64,000 bases of DNA from Marixanthomonas spongiae (GTDB lineage Bacteria > Bacteroidota > Bacteroidia > Flavobacteriales > Flavobacteriaceae), in assembly GCF_003095375.1 (NCBI RefSeq), contig NZ_QEHR01000005.1, forward strand, positions 186,001 to 250,000, in the 5' to 3' direction. Positions within the stretch are counted from its first letter, which is position 1. The number at the start of each line of letters is the position of its first letter. Below are positions 53,304 to 60,655 of the stretch, piece by piece. Made by a program: the position numbers and the translations under genes. The notes under the pieces were generated by a model, which saw only the letters and a program-made list of their open reading frames with translations, did not search any database and was not told where the DNA came from.

Positions 53304-54365
53304 TTATTTTATGACAATTTTTTTGGTTGTTTTTATTGCTGAAGCCGTGCCGGAGGGTAGGTAAGAAATGACCTGCAAAAGGTATATCCCACTTTTAAAT
53401 TCAGAAACATCAATAAAACCTTCTTCCGTAGCAGCTTGTTGAAGCACTTTTCTTCCAGTTATATCGAAAAGCACATACCGTTCTGGCCTGGTTGCAGTAG
53501 AAGATTGTATCCAAATTTTTTCTGAAGCGGGGTTGGGGTGTATGTTTATCACTTCATTAGAAAATGCTTCAGAAGACAATAAACCCCAACGGTCTTCGGC
53601 TTGTGGACCGCCCCAAATAATGGTGGCCAGCACTGGGTTGTCGATAAATGGGTTTCTGTTGCCGTACTCATTTTCTAAGTAGGGGTTGCGCTGGTCTTCC
53701 AGTTCACTCACGGGATCGTCAACATTCCACTGTAAAAATAGTTTTAACATATCGGTCGTTCCTTCTTTGGGGCCATTCCCTGCCAAAGAGGGCAAGCATC
53801 TATCGCCGTAACGCGTGTACATATACATCATGATACGGGCAACATCGCCTTTCCATTCATCGCCAGGGTACCAAGCACCGCTTACCGAACCGGCATTGCC
53901 GCTCCCCGAGATAAATTTTTTATTGCCGCGGTTACCGTTGGCTTGCACATCAGATGGGCGTAAATTATGCGGATCGGCGCCAATACCTGTTGTGCCACTG
54001 CTGGTTCCGCCCATTGGTGGATTGGCCAACGATCGGGGAAACGTGTGCTCACGGTTGTATTCGCAAGTGCCTCCGCCAAAATCATCTTTATCGCGGCTTC
54101 TGTCCGTAGTGCAATTGCCATCGTTGTCATTATACCCGTAAATAAGCAGAACGTTGGCGTTGTTTTCAGGATCTTCATCGGTTACCTTCACGGCGTCTTT
54201 TACATCGTTGTAGGTAAAGGTAGTGTTGTTGATGTCAATTTTATCTTGAAGTTCAAGGTATAAATCTTGACCGGTAAGGGTTAGGTCAACATCATCGTAA
54301 TACGGTTGTTGCGCAACTGTAAGTTGAGCGATAAATAGAATTGGGATAAGTAAAAATCTGTTCAT
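53304..54365 (-). CDS. T9SS-secreted endonuclease I family protein
   Basis: 353 residues from the ATG at 54365 (MNRFLLIPILFIAQLTVAQ, signal peptide); the longer frame lies inside rsmB and is rejected. Endonuclease I (EndA/NucM) core: CEYNREHTFPRSLANPP with the catalytic His, DPHNLRPSDVQANGNRGNKKF, GDVARIMMYMYTRYG and NPFIDNPVLATIIWGG. Ends with a T9SS sorting domain (INIHPNPASEKIWI...GIYLLQVISY). Secreted nuclease. It starts 13 bases after rsmB, probably sharing its transcript in part, and is convergent to the paralogue pair, so that two nucleases flank that pair. Confidence 0.93.
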   Translation of the reverse strand: MNRFLLIPILFIAQLTVAQQPYYDDVDLTLTGQDLYLELQDKIDINNTTFTYNDVKDAVKVTDEDPENNANVLLIYGYNDNDGNCTTDRSRDKDDFGGGTCEYNREHTFPRSLANPPMGGTSSGTTGIGADPHNLRPSDVQANGNRGNKKFISGSGNAGSVSGAWYPGDEWKGDVARIMMYMYTRYGDRCLPSLAGNGPKEGTTDMLKLFLQWNVDDPVSELEDQRNPYLENEYGNRNPFIDNPVLATIIWGGPQAEDRWGLLSSEAFSNEVINIHPNPASEKIWIQSSTATRPERYVLFDITGRKVLQQAATEEGFIDVSEFKSGIYLLQVISYLPSGTASAIKTTKKIVIK

Positions 54366-54378
54366 AGTATAGTTTAGA

Positions 54379-55587
54379 TTAATTATGTTGCAACAATGCG
54401 ATATAAAAACCGTCAAAACCCGATTTGCTGGGGAATATTTTTTCTTCTTGTACCAATGAAAAATCATTGCCTGCCGCACTGCTTAAAAACGTGGCCACCT
54501 GTTCACTGTTTTCAGAAGGTAAAATGGAGCACGTGGCATATACCAATTGTCCACCGGTCTTGACCATCTTGGAATAGGAGACCAACAGTTTTTGTTGGGT
54601 GTTTTTGATTTTTTCCAGAAACTCAGGCTGCAATTTCCACTTGGCGTCTGGGTTGCGTTTTAAAACGCCTAAACCGGTACAAGGAGCATCTATCAATACC
54701 TTATCGGCAGAGCCTTTCAGCTTTTTTATTACTTTAGTAGTGTCGATAAGGCGGGTTTCAATATTGTGGATTCCGTTTCGCCGGGCCCTGCGCTTGAGTT
54801 CTTTCAGTTTGTTGCCATAAATATCCAACGCAATTACTTGTCCTTTGTTCTCCATCAACGAAGCGATGTGAAGGCTCTTTCCACCAGCACCGGCACAGGC
54901 ATCGATTATTCGCATTCCGGGTTCGGGGCTTAAGATTTCGGCTACTTTTTGCGAAGAAGCATCTTGCACTTCAAACCATCCTTTTTTAAACGCATCGGTA
55001 ATGAACACATTGGCGCGTTCTTTCAGTTTTAATGCATACGGAAAACCAGGTATGGTTTCGGTTTCTATTTCGGCATCAAGCAGTTCGGCCTGTACTTGCT
55101 TTACGGAAGCTTTTAAAGGGTTTACCCGAAGTACCACATCTGCCAATTGATTCAGCGCTGCAATTTCCGTAGTCCATTTTTTACCCAATTCGGCTTCGCC
55201 CAATTTATCCAGCCAGTCGGGAATGGACTCGCGGTATTTCCTTATTTTGGATAATTCGTCAAACTTACCTTTGATACGTCGGGTAGGGGTATGTTCAAAT
55301 TGGGGCCAATCGGGAATTTTTATTCCGTTTAGGGTGGCCCAAACAGCGAAAAGACGGAACAAATTCGCACGATCAAACGGTTCTTTCACTTCGGCTATTT
55401 CAGCATATAACCGTTTCCAGCGTACAATGTCGTAAGTGGTTTCCGCAATAAAGCTTCGGTCCCTAGAACCCCAACGTTTATCGCGTTTTAGGGTGTTTTT
55501 CAACACTTTGTCCGCCTGTTTGTTTTCATTAAAAATCAAATGCAACGAATCGATGGTCGCAAATACTAAATTTCGGTGTAACCTCAT
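54379..55587 (-). CDS. RsmB/NOP family class I SAM-dependent RNA methyltransferase
   Basis: 402 residues. Methylates a cytosine C5 in rRNA or tRNA. N-terminal NusB-like/RNA-binding helical region, then the Rossmann domain: DACAGAGGKSLHIASLM (SAM site), DIYGNKLKELKRRARRNGI, IDAPCTGLGVLKRNPDAKW (motif IV with cysteine) and VYATCSILPSENSEQV (motif VI with catalytic cysteine). Both cysteines are present as in active RsmB-type enzymes. The exact target base cannot be told from sequence. A minus-strand TACCTTTG lies 17 bases upstream. Confidence 0.92.
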   Translation of the reverse strand: MRLHRNLVFATIDSLHLIFNENKQADKVLKNTLKRDKRWGSRDRSFIAETTYDIVRWKRLYAEIAEVKEPFDRANLFRLFAVWATLNGIKIPDWPQFEHTPTRRIKGKFDELSKIRKYRESIPDWLDKLGEAELGKKWTTEIAALNQLADVVLRVNPLKASVKQVQAELLDAEIETETIPGFPYALKLKERANVFITDAFKKGWFEVQDASSQKVAEILSPEPGMRIIDACAGAGGKSLHIASLMENKGQVIALDIYGNKLKELKRRARRNGIHNIETRLIDTTKVIKKLKGSADKVLIDAPCTGLGVLKRNPDAKWKLQPEFLEKIKNTQQKLLVSYSKMVKTGGQLVYATCSILPSENSEQVATFLSSAAGNDFSLVQEEKIFPSKSGFDGFYIALLQHN

Positions 55588-55604
55588 GCTTTTAATTTGG
55601 ATTG

Positions 55605-55612
55605 CAAAGGTA
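55605..55612 (-). promoter_or_regulatory. Predicted -7 promoter element of the RsmB-like gene
   Basis: Minus-strand TACCTTTG, exact TAnnTTTG, 17 bases from the start. On the plus strand TATTTTTG at 55634-55641 could serve the divergent lipoprotein gene. Confidence 0.35.
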
Positions 55613-55657
55613 TTATAATCCCGTTGTTTTCTTTATTTTTGGCGAAAAATTTTACCG

Positions 55658-56698
55658 ATGCGATTTCTTTTTCCCCTTATCATTTTGTTGGGTGTAATTT
55701 CCTGTACTTCAAACCATTCAAAAAATTTCACTTCTGTTAGCATTGAACCTGTCTTCGTGGATAGTTTGAGCATTAGGGCCATAAAACCTTTAAACGAAAA
55801 CAGGGTGTGGTTCGCCGCCAATAAAGGCATTGTGGGGCTTATTGACCATAAACAGCCAAAACTGGCGACCATTAAATATGAAGACTCCCTGTTGCATTTC
55901 CGTTCCATAGCTACCACAGATGCAGCAGTTTTTGTGCTTAGCATCGCGAGTCCAGCGGTTTTATACAAAATCGATTTTGACGGTAACGAAGCCACCAATA
56001 TACACGAGGTCTATACCGAAACAGGGAAAGGTGTTTTTTACGATTCCATGAAGTTTTGGAACAACAACGAAGGCATTGCCATGGGCGACCCGGTTGATGG
56101 TTGCCTATCGATACTCCTTACCCGAAACGGTGGCGATACGTGGCAAAAGATACCTTGTGAAAACCTTCCGGAGGTGGAAAAAGGCGAAGCAGCCTTTGCG
56201 GCCAGTAACAGCAATATTTCGGTTTATAAAAACAATGTTTGGATTGCTACCGGCGGAAAACAAGCCCGTATATTCCATTCTAAAAATAAAGGAAAGGACT
56301 GGGAAGTTTACGACACCCCTATAATTCAAGGAAAGGCCATGACCGGTATATACAGCGTTGATTTTTTTGATGCCAAAACAGGTATTGTTTTTGGCGGCGA
56401 TTGGAACCAGAAAGACTTTAATGAAGGCAACAAGGCGATAACCACCGACGGGGGTAAAACTTGGCGCTTGCTGAGCAACGGGGAAGGGCCGGGCTATCGC
56501 TCGTCTGTTAAATTTGTTCCGGGAACAAAAGGTAATGATCTGGTAGCGGTGGGGTCGCCCGGACTGTCGTATAGCAACGATCGGGGCGAAACGTGGGAGG
56601 AGCTTTCAACAGAGGGATTCTATGCCATTGAATTTTTAAACGATTCCATTGCCTTTGCCAGCGGAAATAACCAAATAGCCAAATTGTTGTTTAAATAG
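55658..56698 (+). CDS. YCF48/BNR-repeat lipoprotein
   Basis: 346 residues. Lipoprotein signal LFPLIILLGVISC. The mature part is a beta-propeller of BNR/YCF48-like repeats, with blade ends such as TRNGGDTWQKIPC, SKNKGKDWEVYDTP, TTDGGKTWRLLSN and SNDRGETWEELST (S/T-x-D-x-G-x-T-W 'Asp-box' turns). Proteins of this kind are often labelled 'oxidoreductase' without evidence; no cofactor motif is visible here. Likely a binding or assembly factor in the envelope. Convergent with the ECF sigma operon. Confidence 0.85.
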   Translation: MRFLFPLIILLGVISCTSNHSKNFTSVSIEPVFVDSLSIRAIKPLNENRVWFAANKGIVGLIDHKQPKLATIKYEDSLLHFRSIATTDAAVFVLSIASPAVLYKIDFDGNEATNIHEVYTETGKGVFYDSMKFWNNNEGIAMGDPVDGCLSILLTRNGGDTWQKIPCENLPEVEKGEAAFAASNSNISVYKNNVWIATGGKQARIFHSKNKGKDWEVYDTPIIQGKAMTGIYSVDFFDAKTGIVFGGDWNQKDFNEGNKAITTDGGKTWRLLSNGEGPGYRSSVKFVPGTKGNDLVAVGSPGLSYSNDRGETWEELSTEGFYAIEFLNDSIAFASGNNQIAKLLFK

Positions 56699-56699
56699 T

Positions 56700-56734
56700 A
56701 AAAAGGAATGCATCTTTCAACACATTCCCTTTTA
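56700..56734. terminator. Probable bidirectional terminator
   Basis: AAAAGGAATG / CATTCCCTTTT imperfect stem between convergent genes. Confidence 0.55.
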
Positions 56735-56774
56735 GCTAAACAAAAACCAATCGTTAATCAACAATAACCAATCA

Positions 56775-57227
56775 TTATTTTTTTTCTTTTTCTTCTCGCT
56801 CTCGATACCGCTTTAACAGTTGTCTTTTAAAATCATCTTCCGCTTTTTTCAACTTAATGATTTTAGCGGGGGATATGATTTTTTTAAGTGCTGTTATCAA
56901 TTCTTTACGGTATTGCAATTCTTTTTGTTCCAGTTGCAATTGCCTGTCAATTAAAGTGTTTGCCTCTGTGTTGCTCATGGCATCGACACCGTTTCTTATT
57001 TTTGAATAAATTTCCTTTTTTTTGGTTCTGTGCAACTCGTGCATTTTTTGTTCATACACATTATACACTGGCCAAAACCGTTCTGCTTCGGCCGGGGATA
57101 ATTGCAAGGCTTCGGTTAAATGAGCGGTTTTCAAGGCATTGATCTTTTCATGCCATTTTTCCCTGTCGGTTTTTTGGGCAAATGTCGCCGAACCAACCAA
57201 CACCAAGAGGATAAGTATGTTTTTCAT
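56775..57227 (-). CDS. Small exported Spy/CpxP-like protein of the ECF operon
   Basis: 150 residues from MKNILILLVLVGSATFAQ (ATG 57227, signal peptide); an earlier ATG at 57236 adds three residues. The mature protein is helical and very rich in Lys, Arg and Glu, with an EALQLSPAEAERFWPVYNVYEQKM segment followed by a long coiled coil, the pattern of proteins called 'sensor of ECF-type sigma factor' in flavobacteria, resembling the periplasmic chaperones Spy/CpxP. Third gene of the sigma operon, overlapping the end of the second. It probably reports envelope state to the sigma system; the mechanism is inferred. Confidence 0.75.
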   Translation of the reverse strand: MKNILILLVLVGSATFAQKTDREKWHEKINALKTAHLTEALQLSPAEAERFWPVYNVYEQKMHELHRTKKKEIYSKIRNGVDAMSNTEANTLIDRQLQLEQKELQYRKELITALKKIISPAKIIKLKKAEDDFKRQLLKRYREREEKEKK

Positions 57228-57228
57228 A

Positions 57229-57765
57229 TTATTCATCTAATAAAATAGATTCATCAACGGTTTCTAACAGGTAACTTTCCAAATTTTCTTCGGAAATGTT
57301 CTCGGTTCCATAGTTTAAGGTTTCACTATTATTTTCTGAAAGCAAATTGGAAACATCATATAAGTCAAAATCGAGTTCGCCTTCATTTATATAGTTTTCA
57401 ATGGCCAGATAATCGACCGAATTCATATCTAAAACGGTTGCATTGTTCTTGTTTAACAGTACAACAGCCAATACTACGGCAGCTGCAACAGCAACGGCAT
57501 ACTTTAAATTGCTTTTAGCGAACAGTGAGCGTACTTTTGTATGTTTCGGGGCAATATCAGGATGCTGTGCAAGGGTGTCTTCCAACCCGTCAAAATAACC
57601 GGGAGGAACGGAAAACCCTGATTGGTTGGGCAATTGTTCTTCGGCTATTTTTGTGAAGAGCTTTTCTTCAAAAGTCTCAAAATAGCTTTCCGGAACCTTA
57701 AACCCAGATGTATGTTTTTGCTTGTCCATTTGTCTTTTGACTTTAAAAATGCTAAAAGGTTTCAT
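57229..57765 (-). CDS. Single-pass membrane protein, candidate anti-sigma factor
   Basis: 178 residues (166 if it starts at the ATG at 57729, MDKQKHTSG, which is quite possible). The N-terminal cytoplasmic part has two FKVPESYFETFE / FSVPPGYFDGLED repeats, a pattern seen in flavobacterial genes next to ECF sigma factors. One transmembrane helix at about 91-110 (YAVAVAAAVVLAVVLL), then an acidic extracytoplasmic tail with many Asn, Glu, Ser. It lacks a recognisable zinc-binding anti-sigma motif. Position right after the ECF sigma gene (17 bases) makes an anti-sigma role the best guess, not proof. Confidence 0.75.
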   Translation of the reverse strand: MKPFSIFKVKRQMDKQKHTSGFKVPESYFETFEEKLFTKIAEEQLPNQSGFSVPPGYFDGLEDTLAQHPDIAPKHTKVRSLFAKSNLKYAVAVAAAVVLAVVLLNKNNATVLDMNSVDYLAIENYINEGELDFDLYDVSNLLSENNSETLNYGTENISEENLESYLLETVDESILLDE

Positions 57766-57782
57766 TGATACCTCTTTTTGTT

Positions 57783-58346
57783 TTACATATCGTTGAACCG
57801 GCTCTCGTTGGTTTTTAAATATTCGGTTATTTTTTTTACGGCAATGTGGTAACTGCTTTTCAATCCACCAACTGAAGTCTCTAAGATTTCTGAAAGTTCT
57901 TCGTAGGTGTGTTCGTCAAAATACTTCATATTGAACACCATTCGTTGTTTGGGCGGTAGGGTAGCGATGGCTCTTTGAAGTTGTAGCTGAATGGTTTCCC
58001 CTTCAAAATAAACATCGCTCGTCAACTTTTCAATGGCTTGATTTTGTAGTTCTTCTGAAGAAACCTGCTTCCGTTTGGCCCGTTTGTTTATAAAAGTGAT
58101 GGACTCGTTGGTGGCAATGCGGTACATCCACGTATAAAGCTTGCTGTCGCCTTTAAACGAATGGATGTTTTTGTAAATTTTGATGAACGTATTTTGGAGT
58201 ACATCGTCGGTATCATCGTGGTTCAAGACAATTTTTCGGATATGCCAGTACAACCGTTCTTTATATTGGGACACCAGCTCCCTAAACGCAGCTTCTTTAT
58301 GCTTGTCGTTCTGTAACGCACCCACCAAGTCGTTCTCTGTAACCAA
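57783..58346 (-). CDS. RNA polymerase sigma factor, ECF subfamily
   Basis: 187 residues. Region 2: ELVSQYKERLYWHIRKIVLNHDDTDDVLQNTFIKIYKNIHSFKGDSKLYTWMYRIATNESITFINKR, with the DxxDDVLQ core-binding motif. Region 4: LPPKQRMVFNMKYFDEHTYEELSEILETSVGGLKSSYHIAVKKI, a promoter-recognising helix-turn-helix. No region 3, hence ECF class. The start read here is TTG at 58346; no in-frame ATG precedes region 2 closely. First gene of an operon with a candidate anti-sigma factor and a Spy-like protein, a typical envelope-stress unit. Confidence 0.93.
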   Translation of the reverse strand: MVTENDLVGALQNDKHKEAAFRELVSQYKERLYWHIRKIVLNHDDTDDVLQNTFIKIYKNIHSFKGDSKLYTWMYRIATNESITFINKRAKRKQVSSEELQNQAIEKLTSDVYFEGETIQLQLQRAIATLPPKQRMVFNMKYFDEHTYEELSEILETSVGGLKSSYHIAVKKITEYLKTNESRFNDM

Positions 58347-58684
58347 AAACTGATCATTTTATATTTTGACGTCTTTAAATGTAAAAGGTTTAAATGTAAA
58401 AACCGTTTATTTACCTTTAGAATATTCTGAATAGCATCGATTAAGTACGATTTAAACCGATTAAGTGTGTTAAATGTTTTTTTGTAAGAAAAATATTACT
58501 AATTTTGGTGTACACTACTTATGTGTGTTTTTGTTATAAGCCTCAAGTATAGCAAAAGCGAAGTTAAAACGGGTCTAAGCGGGGGCTGACCCGTTTTATA
58601 TTAAAATGATTTGTAAGAATATGTAGGAAAATAAGTGTAAAATAATCGATGAAATACAATATTTTAAGATTAAATGCATTTTTT
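58347..58684. other. AT-rich upstream region of the ECF sigma operon with repeats and a hairpin
   Basis: Contains TTTAAATGTAAAA twice (58374-58386 and 58389-58401, period 15) and CGATTAAGT twice (58438-58446 and 58458-58466, period 20), both possible binding sites for a regulator of the sigma gene. Also holds TAATTTTG (58500-58507) and a strong hairpin (58566-58599). No protein gene seen. Confidence 0.5.
58566..58599. other. Perfect 11-bp hairpin with GGGG loop
   Basis: TAAAACGGGTC (58566-58576) pairs fully with GACCCGTTTTA (58589-58599); inside, AGC/GCT (58579-58581 with 58586-58588) closes a GGGG tetraloop. Symmetrical A/T ends make it terminator-like for either strand. Its loop is complementary to the C-rich loops of the candidate small RNA downstream. 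Confidence 0.65.
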
Positions 58685-58716
58685 CTTGGTGGAATGAAAA
58701 AAAGAATTTATATTTG
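58685..58716 (+). promoter_or_regulatory. Near-consensus promoter of the candidate small RNA
   Basis: TTG at 58686-58688, spacer of 20, and TATATTTG at 58709-58716 (exact TAnnTTTG). Expected start near 58722-58724. It is the best promoter match I found in the window, and it has no protein gene downstream. Confidence 0.6.
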
Positions 58717-58721
58717 AATCA

Positions 58722-58810
58722 AATAAAAAAACCTACTTAATACCGGCCATCGTGCGCCCCAAATACGATGGCACCAACCAAAAAGAACGGTCCCCCAACC
58801 GTTCTTTTTT
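58722..58810 (+). ncRNA. Candidate small RNA (about 88 nt)
   Basis: Follows a near-consensus promoter and ends in an intrinsic terminator; no ORF of any length fits. An unpaired A-rich 5' end is followed by stem 1, GCCATCGT / ACGATGGC (58746-58753 with 58765-58772), loop GCGCCCCAAAT, and then a terminator stem with loop CCCCCA. Both loops thus show C-runs followed by A. It is convergent with the ABC exporter gene. No known family is recognised with certainty; Rfam families of Bacteroidetes should be tested. Inference from promoter-stem-terminator architecture. Confidence 0.55.
58779..58810. terminator. Bidirectional terminator (small RNA and ABC exporter)
   Basis: AAAAGAACGG / CCGTTCTTTT (58781-58790 with 58799-58808) plus nine T on the plus strand; T-tract also on the minus strand after the stem. 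Confidence 0.85.
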
Positions 58811-58828
58811 TTTACTTATGTCCTGTAT

Positions 58829-60655
58829 TTAAGCCAGAGATTGCATTTCAACCAAACTGTGATACACCCCTTTTTTGGCTAATAGTTCTTGATGCTTTCC
58901 TTGCTCAACTATTTTACCTTTAGATAATACCACAATCTTATCCGCATTTTGAATGGTGGATAATCGATGAGCAATAACCACCGAGGTACGGTTTTTCATC
59001 ATCTTTTCCAAGGCATCTTGTACCAAGCGTTCACTTTCGGTGTCCAAGGCCGAAGTGGCTTCGTCCAAAATCATAATAGGCGGATTTTTCAGTACGGCCC
59101 TAGCGATGCTCAGGCGCTGTTTTTGGCCACCACTTAATTTATTGCCGCTATCGCCAATATTGGTGTCAATTCCGCGCGGTAAGTCTTTCACAAACTCCCA
59201 GGCGTTGGCTATTCTCAGTGCGTCTTCTATTTCTTCAACAGTTGCGCTTTCTTTGGCGACCAATAAATTTTCTTTAACGGTGCCGTTGAATAAAATAGAG
59301 TCTTGGGTAACCAAGCCTAACAAATTGCGCAAAGAACTTTGAGAAATGGTTTTAATGTCCAACCCGTCGATGGAGATAACACCTTTGTTCACATCGTAAA
59401 AACGCGTGAGCAAGTTGGCAATGGTACTTTTTCCGCTTCCACTTTGCCCCACCAATGCTACGGTATGCCCCTTGGGGACGGTCAATGAAAAATCGTGCAG
59501 CACATAGTTATCCTCGTATTTAAACGAGATGTTCTGTATCTCGATTTTGTCATTAAACCCTTCTTTTTCGGTAGCATTGGGAATATCTTGTATGGTCGAT
59601 TCGGTTTCCAGTATTTCCAGCACCCGTTCGGCAGCGGCATTTCCTTTTTTAACGCCGTAACTGGCTTTGCTTATCGCTTTTGCCGGGGTGAGGATATTAT
59701 AGGCCAGCCCCATGAATACGATAAACTCTTCCGGAGCCAGGGTTTTTTCAACCAATACCATAGATCCACCGTACCACAATAAAATTGCAATAACCACAAT
59801 GCCCAAAAATTCGCTGGTAGGCGAAGCGAGGTTTTGTCTATTGATCAGGGAATTTGAATACTTGTAAAACCGAGAAGTGGATTCGTTGAATTTCCGGTTG
59901 AAAATGCGTTCGGCATTAAAGCCTTTTATTATTTTAAGCCCCCCGAGGGTTTCTTCTAAAATGGAGAGAAACATGCCTTGTTCCTTCTGTACGCGATCTG
60001 ATTTTCGTTTTAGGCTTTTCCCGATCCGTGAAATAATCAAACCAGAAACCGGAATGAAAATAAATACAAAGAGCGTTAACTGCGGGCTTATGGCGAGCAT
60101 GGCAATAATGGTAAAAAGGATCATAAGCGGTTCGCGAATAATCAGTTCTAAAATAGAGAGAAACGAATGTTGGATTTCCAATACATCACTCGTGATACGG
60201 GCAATGGTATCGCCTTTTCGTTTTTCAGAATAGAAAGAAACGGGCAGATCGATCGTTTTTTTATACAGCGCGTTCCGAAGGTCTTTTAGCACCCCGTTGC
60301 GTAAAAAGGTAATGAAATACATCGCCAGATAGCCAAACAGGTTTTTCAATAAAAACGTGGCAATGACCAGGGCGATCATAATCATTAACGTATTGAGTTC
60401 GCCTGACGTTTCAATCTGTCGGTTGATGTAATAATTGGAATATTCTTCAAAGTAAGTGCCAATATCGCCAATACCGTTAAATTGCGGTACTTCGGTTATT
60501 TTTTCTGAATTTCCGAAGAGCACTTTCAGCATTGGCATCAACGATACAAAGGCCAAAGTACCGAACAGGGCATAAAAAACGTTGGAGACGATATTCATCC
60601 AAGCATACCCTTTGTAAGGCTGTGCGTACCGCAGTATTTTTTTAAAGTATTTCAC
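58829..60655 (-). CDS. MsbA-like ABC exporter, fused permease and ATPase
   Basis: 608 residues. About six transmembrane helices in residues 15-310 (ABC type-1 exporter domain), then the ATPase at ~345-600: VALVGQSGSGKSTIANLL (Walker A), LSGGQKQRLSIARAVL (signature), IMILDEATSALD (Walker B) and the switch His in VIAHRLSTI. Half-transporter that dimerises; in this family lipids, lipid A or drugs are exported. Start is GTG, overlapping the mutase stop in TAGTG, so translation is coupled. With the upstream sugar-phosphate mutase and glycosyltransferase a role in envelope glycolipid export is reasonable but unproven. Confidence 0.93.
   Translation of the reverse strand: MKYFKKILRYAQPYKGYAWMNIVSNVFYALFGTLAFVSLMPMLKVLFGNSEKITEVPQFNGIGDIGTYFEEYSNYYINRQIETSGELNTLMIMIALVIATFLLKNLFGYLAMYFITFLRNGVLKDLRNALYKKTIDLPVSFYSEKRKGDTIARITSDVLEIQHSFLSILELIIREPLMILFTIIAMLAISPQLTLFVFIFIPVSGLIISRIGKSLKRKSDRVQKEQGMFLSILEETLGGLKIIKGFNAERIFNRKFNESTSRFYKYSNSLINRQNLASPTSEFLGIVVIAILLWYGGSMVLVEKTLAPEEFIVFMGLAYNILTPAKAISKASYGVKKGNAAAERVLEILETESTIQDIPNATEKEGFNDKIEIQNISFKYEDNYVLHDFSLTVPKGHTVALVGQSGSGKSTIANLLTRFYDVNKGVISIDGLDIKTISQSSLRNLLGLVTQDSILFNGTVKENLLVAKESATVEEIEDALRIANAWEFVKDLPRGIDTNIGDSGNKLSGGQKQRLSIARAVLKNPPIMILDEATSALDTESERLVQDALEKMMKNRTSVVIAHRLSTIQNADKIVVLSKGKIVEQGKHQELLAKKGVYHSLVEMQSLA

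Noticed and set aside
54366-54479. Longer N-terminus for the second endonuclease I protein.
   Set aside because: The extension overlaps the end of the RsmB-like gene, and the ATG at 54365 begins a typical signal peptide.
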